From Tipula vernalis (Eukaryota > Arthropoda > Insecta > Diptera > Tipulidae), in contig OY282560.1 in the NCBI GenBank assembly GCA_958295665.1, positions 309,919,236-309,983,235 on the forward strand: 64,000 nt of DNA. Direction: 5' to 3'. Position numbers and translations under genes: made by a program. Shown here one piece after another: positions 22,922 to 34,370 of the stretch. The notes beneath the pieces were generated by a model. It searched no databases and had not been told where the DNA came from. It was given only the letters and a program-made list of their open reading frames with translations. The stretch's first letter is position 1. Each line of letters opens with the position of its first letter.

Positions 22922-23717
22922 TATATATGCTATGGAAACTATCCAATGGCAAGTCCCTTACACTTTGTTTTGTTGAATCATTTTCTTAGTATGGTAGATG
23001 ATATTGAAATTATCAAACGGCAGGCCCTTGGGATCGGCGTGGAATACCAAACAATTGTTACATTAAAAATAAAGACTATAATAAGCACAACAAAATTTGA
23101 GGACAATTGGTTCTTATATGGCCGCTCCCAATAACCCGAATTACAAGTCTAATGCTGTGTCCCTCAAATCGATTTTTTTACTAACTATTTGACTTTTCAT
23201 TTCGAGACCACATTACTCTATTCAGCACCAGACGGCTAAGGAAAAGTTTTCTGAGAAAGAGAGTGCTTGGATTATGAGTTTCGTAAAATTTGAATTTGTG
23301 GTGCAAGTGTTTTGCACTAAAGTAATAATAGCTGTATTTCCATGAGAAAAATTTAATTCGAATTATTTTTGAAAACAAGTCACGAATTATTTTTTCGAAT
23401 TGAAATAAAACAACACAGAACTAAAATTAGGAAAGAATCAAATAATTCAAACTTTTGGTTTGAATTATTTAATTCGTCTGTCGCGAGCAATTGTTGTTGT
23501 AAAATTCTCATGAAAATACGACTAATGACATAATAATAATTCCCAATGACCAATCACCATTCCCTAACCGCGCTCGGGGAGTCATCATCACTATTGCTAT
23601 AATTTTGTGAGTATAATTCAGCTAAATTGTAAACAAGGATATCAAGCTGCTGAACTAAGGGAATGAATTACAAAAAAAATTAAAATTAACGGACTAAGAA
23701 AAAAACAACGGTTGATA
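22922..23717. other. Spacer, no gene recognised
   Basis: Short frames at 22946-23134 and 23181-23378 have no recognisable motif. The region is AT-rich with repeated AATTCGAATT-like words near 23355-23480. Confidence 0.5.
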
Positions 23718-24801
23718 TTGTGTAACTACATATTTCGGGCCCCACCGCAAAATTCTTAATGGACCCCTAAAAATGCTTCTTGAACCTATGAAGAAGTAAA
23801 ACTTTTATTTAAAAACTTATTTCTTCCTATTGCCCAGCCTCACATTAATTAAAATTATCTGGTTTTGAGTACGAAAAGCACGTGATTCAGTTCAACCGTC
23901 TTAAAGAAAACAAAATTTCTTGCAATCAACTCAATGTTACGACGATTTCTAAATATATCGATAAAGCACCAAAAATTTCGAGTTTAATCTGAAAAATATC
24001 AAGAATTTCGACATAATCTCAAAAATATCGAATTTTCAAAATATCTTGAATATTCTAGAAAGTTCTCAAATATCGAATTATCCGTAATTATGTAAAATAA
24101 AAAGAAATCCTTTACACGCTAAACACCGCCATGTAAAATGTAAATAACCCTGGCTTTCTTGAATAAATTCGAATAACCTAGGAAATTAGAGAAATATCGA
24201 AATTTTGGTATAATCTCGAAAATCAACTAAATATCACGATTCAAATTTATGTGTGTAACTATGTAAGCTCCCACAACTCAAAGATAAGCACAGAACATTT
24301 CCAAATAAAATTCAAATAAATTTAAAAATCTTTAAAAATCTCGAAAACCCCTGCAAATGTCGAACAACTTAAGAAATCTAAAATAAATCGCGGAACAATC
24401 TCAATTACCCCAGAAAAATTCGAATAATCTAGAAAAACCACAAAAAATCGTGTAAATATCGAATTATTTGTCAAGTAGCTTAATGTTACTAATGCTACTA
24501 AGCAAAATGCTTCTAAGCTAGTTAAAGCTAAGCTCAACAAAACGATTATGAATGGAATCCTCAAATAGTATCGGATAATTTCGTAAATATCGAACAATCA
24601 TATTCATCGAATAGGCTCTACGATAGATGGTGCTTTTTCCCGGTTTTTTTCCCGGGAAACGGGAAATTTGAAATCAATTTTCCCGGGTTTCCCTGGATTT
24701 TCGAGAAATTAAGAAAAAAGAAATTATAGGTAACTCTTTTTATATATTTGTTCTCTGACTGTTTCACAACGTTGCAATTTTTTTAGTTTTAAGGGCTGCG
24801 T

Positions 24802-25415
24802 TTATTGCGCCAGCGAACCTTTCGTTAATATCTGCAACCAACAGAGAGTGTTCCGATTCGTCATCTTTCCTGAATGTATCTCACCCTCCAGTTCTTTTCC
24901 AAACTCTTCTTTGTTGAATAACCTATTAAAAAACTGGTTGCGATACAGGATTGTTGACGACTTTGATGATGACAGCAAGTCTGCTGTAGCAGTTGATTGC
25001 ATGTCGAGAGTCTGCATATATTTGACTAAAGACACATGATCTTGGTTTCTTCGTTCTTAAATGCGACGTGATAAAACTTCCAATAACTCTGTTGAAATAT
25101 TATCTTCATTTGAACGTAAAGATTCAAACAAAAACTTTAAAATCGCATCAGCTGTAACCAAATTTGCATCACGTCTTCCCAAAAACTTCTACAGCTAATT
25201 TAAATGGCTGAAGCGCATTGAAAATATTCGACACTATTGGGATATAATTGCCATTCAGTAATATTAGGGATCCCAAATCATTTAATGCCCCTCGAGCTGA
25301 GTCCATCTGGGTATTCTATCTCGCAATTTTGCTTCACATACTCTTGAACAATTGAATTTCTTTCCGGTGACATTTTAAAAAAATTTACAATTTTTCTTAC
25401 CATTGTCAATGCACC
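24802..25415 (-). pseudogene. hAT-type transposase fragment
   Basis: Reading down from 25415, NGALTMVRKIVNFFKMSP is followed by in-frame stops. The frame 25035-24802 begins SLVKYMQTLDMQ and ends CWLQILTKGSLAQ. The first motif is typical of the middle of hAT/ZBED transposases. The N-terminal zinc finger and the C-terminal dimerisation region are not readable. The piece is dead. Confidence 0.5.
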
Positions 25416-25420
25416 ATTAA

Positions 25421-25451
25421 CCCCTTAAGGACCAGAGCCGAGATATCTCGG
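25421..25451. repeat. TTAA-flanked terminus with 14-bp palindrome
   Basis: TTAA (25417-25420) is followed by CCCCTTAAGGACC, a piggyBac-like terminus. A perfect palindrome CCGAGATATCTCGG lies at 25438-25451. No matching right end could be found before the hAT 5' end, so it may be a truncated small insertion inside the hAT remnant. Confidence 0.35.
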
Positions 25452-25912
25452 GACATACTATATGGTCCAAAAAGACCGTACCCGAGATAACTCAATCGGT
25501 CACATATTGTAAGTTCCGTTATGTATTTGCCCGAATGTATTTCGTTACAACAGATTTATTTTACGTACATGTTGCAAATGCCGTATTAACTCGCTTGTTG
25601 ACGAACCCTTGCAACTATATTGTGCTAATTGAAAGAAAAAGGCCGTGTGTCAATTGATTAAAAAATAGAGAATAGACAAAAAATCCCGGGAATTTCTAGT
25701 TTTTATTCCCTCGGGAAACGGGAAACAAAAAATTAGGAAATCTCCCGGGAATCCCCGCCCGAGTATTCCCGGGAAGGACCCTTTACTCTAAGATTCTCGA
25801 GTAACAACGAACTATCAATATACCCGACAATCTCAAACATACTTGAATAATCTCTAAGTTCGAACGCTTGATAAATCTTGTGGGCCCCCGCGCCTGCGGG
25901 TACCTAGTTACG

Positions 25913-26812
25913 CCACAAGTTCAGGGAAGTAACACCCCCGAGCTCGACGCAAGGAAAAGAAAGCTAACCGTTTATTCTTTAAGGCGGACTTGACCACACC
26001 TAGCTGGCATACTCGACCAGGGGTCGAACGTAGGTTATATTAGGAGCATTTGTAACTTGTGGGTCAAAACATTCCCTAGACCAGCGCTTAACAAAATCAA
26101 CCGCAGAGTTCGCTAGATTGAAAGATATTTCCAAAGTGGACTCTGAAATTCAGTTCATTGTCACAAATAACAACCAAGTCCCGAACGGACGCAGTTAAAA
26201 CTACAACGTCATTGTCGATGAAATAATTTCGAAGCAGGGAATACATACGCTTACAGGAAAATCTGATAAACTTCCACTACTGTTGTTACTCCTTTTTCTA
26301 ACAAACACTAACTAAAATTATATTGAAAAACTGCTTTTATAGCCTATTTTTTGTGCGAACGTGATTTGTGATTCTTCTTTCCACTTAATTTTTTTTCTTA
26401 ACATTTATATAAGAAAAAAGGGGGTGGTGCCGCCCTTCTTTTTTATACATCAAAAAAGCGACCATTTAGTCGAAATATTAGCGAAAATAGAAACTATTAA
26501 GATCGAAACTGAAGGGAAAATTCTTAATAATTTCGCTCTTGTGAAAAATAATTATCTGGCCAGGATCCGGAAGAACCTAATATTTCAAATGAATATGAGA
26601 ATATTGGAAAACTAAATTTTCTTTTCCAGAATTTCCAGAAATGGAAGCAAATGGTTGGTATTCCCAAAAATACAAAAGTCATTTCAAATCAAACTGTTTG
26701 ATTGACCAAAACATATTTTTTTTGGACTTTTTAAACGGAGTTTTAGTCATAATATTTGTATGGGAAATTTATGACTGATACGCTTTTGGTTTTTTGACTG
26801 AAATAATTGAGA
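25913..26812. other. No gene recognised
   Basis: Base composition is more balanced at 25.9-26.2 kb than in the surroundings, but no motif is readable in any frame. The 84-codon plus frame 26361-26615 has no recognisable domain. Confidence 0.45.
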
Positions 26813-27250
26813 CTGGAGGCCTATTATGAATTTGATGCGAAGCGGATCGCATTTCGCATTTTCATGCGATTTCGCATTTTTGTATTATGAAACACCCTTC
26901 TCCCATTTAATCCACTCTTTGTCGAATGAAGCGCCAAATTATAGAAAATGAAAGCGAATTTTTGCGAAAAAAAAATTGACAAATGCGACTGCTCAATAGC
27001 AGACGAATATCGCATTTGAGTAGTGAAACATTATTTGTAAAATGTAATTAAATGATAATTAATATTTTTCTTCTTTTTATCAAATTTACGGTTTTGTATA
27101 CTCAAAAACCATTTTTATTCAAATATACATACAAAAAATAAACAGTTAACGTCACTTATTACAATAATTTGACAGAATAATGATATTTCATAATGAGCTA
27201 GAAATGCGAAATGCGATTTGCTTCGCATCAAGTTTATAATAGGCCTCCAG
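26813..27250. mobile_element. Long-TIR MITE (about 438 bp)
   Basis: Both ends carry near-identical inverted repeats of about 48 bp. The plus strand begins CTGGAGGCCTATTATGAA; the minus strand from 27250 begins CTGGAGGCCTATTATAAA. Both continue TTGATGCGAAGC and a CGCATTTCGCATTT block. There is no coding capacity. No target duplication is clear at the edges, so the superfamily is open. Confidence 0.8.
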
Positions 27251-28003
27251 GTATTCCTGGAGCAACACACAACCGACGGACATTTTTTCTACGAATAACA
27301 GCAATTATAGAAACAAGCAACATATCCAAAATATAAAAATAATGAAACTATGAGAACACATACCTGCGCTGTTATTTCATCAACACACTTCTCACACTGT
27401 TTCCTATTAAAAATGTACACACACATACGACAATCGAACTACTTATTTTTACTACCACATGCAAACGCATATGGCGAGAGATTACCTGCCTAACGATACC
27501 TGAGCAGTACCGTTATGTCAATTTTGAAACATGAGTAATCTTGTCTCTTGTGCAAACACCACAATGCATTTTATTAATCCACTGTCACTTAAATATACTT
27601 TATCCTCAATTTGCTATAATCACAACACACAATTTTATTAATTAATTTAATTTAATTATTAATCACACATACACTGCACTTTTGTTTCACTGAATTTACA
27701 ATCGAAATTAAAATGTAATTTAGAAGATATATGATGAAAATGGGTGGATGATATGGATCAGTAGTAGAAAGGATTAAATTAGTTTCTGTAACTAAGATGT
27801 TATTGACCTCGGATGAAAACACTAGATCGAGTTGTCTTTAAAAATATTTTTTGATATTACTGATCTGCAACAAACCAACTGCAGATCGCCATATTCAATA
27901 ACAGTTCCGACAGAGACCACCTCAGATAAGGAATCATGGTACCGAATACAAAATCGATAGCATTGATAAGAGAGAGATTGCATCACAAATTATAAATAAT
28001 TTT
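27251..28003. other. AT-rich spacer, no gene recognised
   Basis: Contains a TTAATTAATTTAATTTAATTA run near 27640. Nothing else is identified. Confidence 0.5.
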
Positions 28004-28330
28004 TCACTTATTATTGATTTTCACATATATCCACTCAATTTTATGTTCGGTATTGGGAATGATAAGCATTAAACTAGCAAAATTGTCATGTACTGCAATA
28101 AGAACATCTCCACCGGTATAATCATTATCAGAAGTTGAAACATCTTTCCGGAAAACGATTAAATCCAAGATAAAGTACTCGTTGTTGTTAAAGTGGATGT
28201 TTAGATTTGTCTCAGTAAGTGGAAAAACATCAAATGGGAGTTTTTGAGATTTTAAAAATACTGATAATAAAGGGATAGGCATTTTAGTATTTTGGAACTG
28301 TATTACTATTATTATTTTTGTTCCGCAAAT
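28004..28330 (-). pseudogene. LINE endonuclease fragment (APE-type)
   Basis: The minus frame of about 92 codons reads FDVFPLTETNLN (the LTETW-like motif with the catalytic Glu region), then IVFRKDVS, GGDVLIAVHDNFAS and IEWIYVKINNK, the N-terminal third of an apurinic-type LINE endonuclease. Nothing downstream continues it, so it is an isolated fragment. Its style resembles the LINE at 13.3-15.3 kb, but kinship is not shown. Confidence 0.6.
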
Positions 28331-29380
28331 CTACGAATTCCGTGAATTAAAATAGATTTCACGTAGATAATAATTTCAGTATATGTGTCGAAAAATGTTA
28401 AATCTTGAAACAAATTCTGAGAATGTCTGGGCAGTTGTGTTTAAATTATGTGTTATACTATAAACTACTGGATGTAGCAGAAAAAATTATTGTTGAAGAG
28501 AGATGCCATTTGAACGATCTGCTAAGATAGTCGGAGTATCCAGTAACAAGGAGTTGATAAGAAATTACCAGGTCGTCCCTCGTAGTCTTTAATTCCCTGT
28601 CAAGACACGTGATACGGGTTTCCTTGATCTCTTTATTCTTGCAGGCGTCACAAACAGTAGTGCCGAACGTATCGAGTTTACAGAACAGTGTAGAAACTAC
28701 ATCCTGACTCGCTAGAAGATGCTACAGACTGCCTTGTTTACAGTTATTCAAATATGTGGTGGTTTGGAAAGTCTTCCAGCCCGTATCGTGTAATTTGAAT
28801 ATCATTGATTACAGGAAATCAAACGTCAATCCTTCATTTGTAAATCTTAGGTTGGGTTCATTTCGGTCGCTCAATGCTTGTTTCATGGTAAGCAGTACTG
28901 CGAACAGAGCTGCTTTAAGATGTCCGGTGAGTTGACAAAAATGATGGCGTAGTGATGCATCGATCATGTTTCCATCTCAGTCAAAGCGGTGACAATCCAG
29001 ACCAGAAAGTGATTCTGAAGTCTAGAGCCATTGCGCTTTGGAGCCAGCCAAGTAGTATTGCCAGTGACCGCTGGGGCCAGTTCTGGTGTGAACTGTGGCC
29101 GGATGAGGATGGGACCGTCGAAGTGAGTTTCGACTGTATCCAAGTTACATGGAAGTGAATCTCAACTGTGGCCGTGTAAAGGCGGTGCGGGGTGCGGTGG
29201 CGAATGGCTGGGTGATTGGTTTGCCGTGCGACATTTTGTATGAGTCATTTCAAATAAAAGAACACAAAGTAAAATATTAATTTCAAAGAAAATGAAAATA
29301 AATGAATCGGTAGTAAAATGTGGTGAACAAATTTACAAAGGCCAAAAAAATGTTCCAAAATAAAAACTAATTAAGATGTC
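28331..29380. other. No gene recognised
   Basis: A more GC-balanced stretch lies at 28500-29200. On the minus strand near 28740-28520, TTVCDACKNKE is readable in a frame broken early by a stop. This could be retroelement ORF1 debris, but I cannot support a family. Confidence 0.4.
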
Positions 29381-29384
29381 GCTG

Positions 29385-29610
29385 GTGGTTACGATGATGA
29401 TCGCGGTGACGAAGGTGTAAAATAATGACTGTGGTGATGCTGCTGGTCCCGTTAGTGAAGATGACACTGATGGATGGTGTGATAACGATGGCGGTGAAGA
29501 TGTTGATAATATACCGCTCGACCCGTTATTTTCCTTCTATGATAAAAATGACGATGGAGGTGATGATGGTGGTAATTGATGGTGTGAATGACATCGTATC
29601 TGTTACGGTG
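29385..29610 (+). repeat. GAT/GGT-rich low-complexity tract
   Basis: About 220 bp is dominated by GATGATGG, GGTGGT and TGATGG words with strong purine-G strand bias. It opens frames on both strands (Met/Val-rich plus, His-rich minus) that are composition artefacts. Confidence 0.6.
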
Positions 29611-29690
29611 TGATTGTTTATGTGTCTGTGGCATATGTGGTTTGTTTTTATTTTGGACTCCATTCAAATGTGTATATGTACACGGTCCCA

Positions 29691-30480
29691 GTGGCGTAAC
29701 TACAAATTTCGCCTCCCCCATCCCCCGCAGAAAATTTTTCTTGGGCCCCTAAAAATGCTTCTTGTACCTATGAACAAGTATAGCTTTCATTTTGCATAAA
29801 AATTTACTTTACATCCTTTTTCAATTTTAGACTAATTTCTTTCTATTATCTAGCCTCCAATTTCGAAATAATCTCAAAAATGTCAATTTTTCAAAGTATC
29901 TTGAATATTCTAGAAAGTTCTCAAATATCCAATTATCCGGAATTATGTAAAACCGAAGGAAATCCTATATGCCCTAATCACCATCAAGTAAAATCTCAAA
30001 TAACGTGAACAATCTTGAATAATTTTGAATATCTTAGGAAATCGAACAAATATCGAAATTTTGGCATAATCTCGAGAAATCTACTAAATATCATAATTTA
30101 TCTATGTGAACAAGTTCCCCCAACTCAAAGATAAACGCAGAACAAAACCATATGAACTTCGAATAAATTCGAAAACCTCGATTACCCCAGAAAAATTCAA
30201 ATAATCTCTGTATTATATGAATCTCGATTGATCTCGAAAAATCTGGTTATTATCGAAATATTTGTAAGGCAACTTACTAATGCTACTAAGCAAAATACTG
30301 CTATGCCACTTAAGACTCAATAAAACGATATGGAAAATTCGAATAAGATAGAAAGTTGGAACACTCAAATAGTATCGGATAATCATTTTCTTCGAATAGG
30401 CTCTAAGCATCTCGAGTAACATTGAACAATCAAAAACTTTCGACAATCTCAAACATACATACTCGAATAATCTTGAAAAT
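29691..30480 (+). mobile_element. GTAACTA-ended repeat family, copy B
   Basis: Starts AGTGGCGTAACTACAAATTT and follows copy A word by word: GGGCCCCTAAAAATGCTTC, TTGAATATTCTAGAAAG, TGCTACTAAGCAAAAT, GAATAGGCTCTAAG, CTCGAGTAACA, ACAATCTCAAACATAC. It lacks the hAT insertion of copy A and so gives the empty site. The right terminus is not seen, so the copy is truncated or diverged near 30480. Confidence 0.65.
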
Positions 30481-31769
30481 CTCGAATAACTAGACTTTTT
30501 CGAAACACCGAATCACCAATTAAGTCTCGAACATCACGCATCTCATCTCTATGCTACACTCCAATAATATAGAAATAATCTAGAGAAGATGAAATCCGAC
30601 ACAAGGGGATATGAAATCGGGAAGCGACTGCTTTGTTGCTAAGTTCCTGTTAGCTCCCTTTTACACATCAGATTCATCCTTTTTCGAATCAAATTCAACA
30701 TTTTCTAATCAAAACTTGATTTACGGTGGAATTTGTTTTACAAAAGACTTAAATTTGAACGGAATTGTCGAAAAAAGCTTTGATTTCAAATGAGTTTAGC
30801 GAATTTTCTTCTAAACCTAAATACTCACATGCACATATGTCAGAATCTAGAGCCATTTTTATTTCTATGGAGTCGCTTTACTTGCTTAACTTTGTTTACT
30901 CAGACATTCACCTTCAGTAAGAAATTGTTGGGTCTGTCTTAAGAAAACACCTAACAGCGACAGGAACAATTTTTATTTTCCCTAAAAATTATACCACCGC
31001 CTTTTCTTAAAATTTTCCTAGAAATGTTCCGTTTTGACAATTTGAAAAGGTGGTCTAATTTAAGCTTAATCTGAACTACCTACCACCGATCTATAAAAAT
31101 AAAGGCACGTGGCCGATTTTTTTAGCGTTAGTTGGTACTTACTTGTTGCTTGGTACAAAATATCGTACCAAGCGTTGTGCTTTTGTAAACAAATAAAACG
31201 CCGTAAACACGGGCGTCGTTGGTCACCACTCACCAATATAAAAGTACACAACTTTTATTTTGAAACACATATATTTATATACACACAATTCAACGTTTTA
31301 TATATGTATTTATTGGTTTATTTAATTATTGTGTTGCACAATTAAATTTTAATTAATTTATTTTTAATTTAATACAATTAAAATTTTTATTATTTTTATC
31401 ACCATTTTTAATTTTATTTTACAACCATATTTTCCGACATGAGGTCGGTTAGAATTTTAAGACAAGTGCACGCTGTTGCTGCAATGAAATCCGAAATGAG
31501 ACTGATTTTGATTTAATTTTTTTATTTTGATTTGCCTTTGCATTTGGATAAGCCGGTCAGCGGTTGGTTGTTGGATGTCATGTGACATAATGCCCAATAA
31601 GTAACGCACTAGTGTTGACACAGGTGGCACCCAATGTGCGGGAGTCTCATGTCGGTGCCGGAGAAATTGTAGTGGTACATTGGGTAAACCGTTAAACGTT
31701 TTGTTTTTAATTGATTATCTAACAGTCTATCTTTAACGCAAATCCATTTCTATATCCCAATAATGCGTT
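30481..31769. other. Spacer with possible LTR-like debris
   Basis: No coding region is recognised. Inverted ACCACCGCCTTTTC (about 30992) and GAAAAGGTGGT (about 31045) could pair. Near 31090 a CTATAAAAATAAAG word is followed by AAATAAAACGCC at about 31189, which resembles promoter and polyadenylation signals of an LTR, but no second copy or flanking duplication is found. A perfect 8-bp stem (CTTGGTAC/GTACCAAG, 8-nt loop) lies at 31149-31172. Confidence 0.35.
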
Positions 31770-32388
31770 GTTTATATCTTTCTTATCACCGATTGCTTTT
31801 TAACTATATTTTTAGCGATATCGAAAGATTTCACCGCTTATCCATTAGAAAGAGTATATTCAGGATTTGATGTTTTTATAAGAAAATTTCATTCTCCACT
31901 GAATTTCGCACACTCTCTCAATGAAAATGGCATATTACCGCCAATTAATATTTTTGGAATTCCATGTATTGCAAAAATAGTTTTCAAATTTTTAATTACC
32001 TCTGATGATTGCTTATTCTCTAGTGGAAGGATTTCATTCCACTTAGAAAAACAATCAACTACAACTAGATTGGACCTACTAGCATTATGTCACATCTCAG
32101 TTTCAGAAATGGTAAGTTCGGTATTTCATGCAGAATCAATGGTTCTTTCTTTCGTTCATTCGACATTTACTTATGTGATCTTCAATGTCTGTGTCAATTC
32201 CTGCCCAGTACAGGATTTCTCTTGCTCACAATGTATTCTTAGTCAAGCCTATGTGTGATTCGTAAAGCTTTTTAAACATCTCAGAACTCAAACTAAAAGG
32301 TACAATTATTCGATCACCTACAAGGGTGTGTAAATATGCAACCGGATTTCTTTTAGTAAAGAGTACACGTTCATCGTAAGATAATGGT
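31770..32388 (-). pseudogene. Gypsy integrase relic
   Basis: Read from 32388 down: GDRIIVPFSLSSEMFKKL and YESHIGLTKN (zinc-binding His-His part), a stop, then LYWAGIDTDIEDHISKC, HEIPNLPFLKL-like sequence, VVVDCFSKWNEILPLE (first catalytic Asp) and FAIHGIPKILIGGN, where the second Asp is Gly. A stop follows near NFLIKTSNPEYTLSNG. This is the gypsy integrase pattern with frame breaks. It abuts the mariner relic at 32390. Confidence 0.68.
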
Positions 32389-32389
32389 T

Positions 32390-32660
32390 AAGAGTATTGT
32401 ATTCAAAGTATTGCTCATTATTAGTTATACATTTTCCCCACCTTTCTGGCAATAAGTGGATACCACTTTTTTAAACGTATGGAGACAGCTTCTCGTGACA
32501 CATTCAATTGATTCGCGAGTTCCTTGCAATTCACTGTCTTCAAACTATTTTAGTGGTCTTTCACGTTCTTCGTTTTTCACGTCAAAATCACCACTTTCGA
32601 ATTTATTAAACCATTCTGCAGCAGTTTTCTTGTGGCACAAAAATCGACATTTTTAACACG
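32390..32660 (-). pseudogene. Internally deleted mariner transposase
   Basis: From 32660 down: AAEWFNKFESGDFDVKNEE, a TAG, FEDSELQ, a frame change into KELANQLNVSREAVSIRLK (second helix-turn-helix). It then joins directly to IHLLPERWGKCITNNEQYF, the mariner C-terminus. The whole catalytic DD34D domain is gone. This is a deletion derivative of the kind common in mariner families, sitting next to or inside the gypsy integrase relic. Confidence 0.72.
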
Positions 32661-33420
32661 TAAAAACATGTATTATTGTATGAAGCTTATACGGTTATGA
32701 ATTGGATGTTGTTGATAGATGTCAAAAGAAAACAATGCACCGATGACGCGGTTTGTCGAAAGGTACATTGACAGGTGGCGCCATTTATTGGTAAGTTCTG
32801 GATACGTATGTTGAGGTCTGCACCATTTGTCACGAACTTAGTTATGACGTTTCCAAATATTTTCGAGTGCCACGCATTTTCTAACCAAGGTCCAGATTGA
32901 CTCAATATCTTGATCAGCAAGATGGTTCTGAAGACCAACATCATTTTATAGTGTATAAATATTAAAACTTCGAAATCTCAGAGTTAGTGCCGATTAACGA
33001 TTCATCTACTGTTGTTTTCTCATTCGAAAATCGTTCGATAATCGGAGCCTTGAGTTGCTACTTGGTAGACAACTGATTACGCTCAAGGTTAAACCAATAC
33101 CTACGAAAGTAGTTCCCTTTAGAAGACCCCAATTTTCCGATACTTTGTGAGTACAAGCTTGATGATGTTTCACTCTACACAAATTCAATTTTCCACATTG
33201 ATACGTGAGATTTTCTATAGTAAGAGGGAACTGTTTGCTGTTCAATTGTTTGACGATGATTATTTGAATTTTGAAACGAAATTGACGGTATATCTAATTC
33301 AAACTGTGGAATCGAATTAACACGACTAGATACTATAGATTTAAATGTTGCTTACCGGAGCTCAATTCATTTATTTGGTTAAAATTGTTCACATGGGTTA
33401 TTATTTAAATGTCCGGAAAT
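32661..33420. other. No gene recognised
   Basis: The minus frames 32687-32944 and 33006-33245 show no recognisable motif. The right end of the mariner should lie just right of 32660 but its TIR is not clear. Confidence 0.4.
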
Positions 33421-33423
33421 TAA

Positions 33424-33775
33424 TTAATGTCGTCTTCGATTCACCAAATAAAATCAATCTGTGACGCAATCGATTGATTTTTCTGCTGTCAAGTTATTCG
33501 ATTCGCCCAATAAAATCAATCGGTCGAGCAAAATTTTTGCTCGGTCATAATACCAACAACAAATACTGTCATTTCGCTGTCATTTTCACTAGAACTGTCA
33601 TTTTGTTGCTATGCCTACTCAAATATTATGTTCAATAATATTTTTCAAGAAGTCAAAAATACACACACACACACATAAAAATAACCGGGCAATTTGATTT
33701 TCTTGTTCGATTCACGGATTGATTGGTGGTTGAAAGAGGTGGTAAAAGCGAATCGAAAACGGCATAAGTGACCAT
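33424..33775. mobile_element. Possible MITE with degenerate inverted ends
   Basis: The left edge TTAATGTCGTCTTCGATTC and the right edge (minus strand) TTATGCCGTTTTCGATTC match imperfectly. Inside, CGATTCACCAAATAAAATC and CGATTCGCCCAATAAAATC form a direct repeat about 60 bp apart, and GAGCAAAATTTTTGCTC is a palindrome. An (AC)7 run lies at 33661-33675. There is no coding capacity. Confidence 0.4.
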
Positions 33776-34370
33776 TACTAATACCTGAAATATTATTACG
33801 TCAAGCTGTTGAATTGATTTCGGTGATGTAATCGTGACTGTTTGTTTAAAAAATTTCGAACCAGTTCCGAAATTTGGTCTTCTGAAGAAGACATAACAAC
33901 GTAGTTACTGAAGTATAAGGATCGATAACGCTTCCTATTAACAGATAACCGTTCTAATTTTCGAATTACATGAAGTAACCGTGAGAATCGGAAAGAAATG
34001 TTGGTTATCCGATTCCTCATTCTTTTGACTAATAAATAGGCTTAGGATTTTTAGGTTCTAAAAAATCAAAAATATGTTCCTAAAATATGTAACTAAAATT
34101 GCTAAATATGTGGTAAAACCTATGATTAAAATGAAAAATATGTGGTCAAATTTTGAAAAGAAAACAAAAACTAGACCTTATCTGAAGAGGGTTTTAATTC
34201 CCTCATTAAAAAAAAGTATCATATTTTTGGCTATAAAGTTGGATAAACTAACTTTCCGTTACAAATTACTGGAGAAGTAGCCAAAAATGGTTCCACATCC
34301 ATACACTTAAAAAATTGGATTGGTAAGCGATACTTACTTCAAAAGAATACCGTAACGGTTGAGACTAAAA
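33776..34370. other. No gene recognised; contains inverted-repeat arm
   Basis: TAGGCTTAGGATTTTTAGGTT at 34037-34057 is the inverse of 38081-38101 with one mismatch, about 4 kb away. AAATATGT words follow it (34070-34145) and recur at 37470-37560. Confidence 0.45.

Larger units (their letters stand above)
24623..25774 (-). mobile_element. hAT-like transposon remnant nested in copy A
   Basis: The ends carry inverted CCCGGGAA-rich sequence (left ATGGTGCTTTTTCCCGG; right, minus strand, AAGGGTCCTTCCCGGG). An imperfect 8-bp duplication flanks it: GCTCTACG at 24615-24622 and ACTCTAAG at 25775-25782. Copy B at about 30391 shows the uninterrupted site (GGCTCTAAGCATCTCGAG), which fits the hAT 8-bp rule. 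The minus strand encodes hAT-type transposase pieces (LTMVRKIVNFFKMSPERNS near 25400; a later frame at 25035-24802) with stops between them. Confidence 0.65.
23718..25912 (+). mobile_element. GTAACTA-ended repeat family, copy A (split by hAT-like element)
   Basis: The left end reads TGTGTAACTACATATTTCGGG and the right end, on the minus strand, GTGGCGTAACTAGGTACCCG, an inverted pair of ends with GGGCCC just inside both. The interior is made of degenerate words such as AATCTCGAAAA and AAATATCGAATT. The same left end and interior recur at 29691-30480 (CCCCTAAAAATGCTTCTTG in both; GAATAGGCTCTA in both). No transposase of its own is seen, so it looks non-autonomous. The superfamily is not resolved. 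Confidence 0.65.

Noticed and set aside
29425..29721. Met-rich and His-rich ORFs on opposite strands
   Set aside because: Both follow from the GAT/GGT-rich composition; no domain and mutual overlap.
31060..31440. Solo LTR with TATA and polyadenylation words
   Set aside because: No TG..CA ends with a flanking duplication and no second copy in the window; mentioned only as spacer content.
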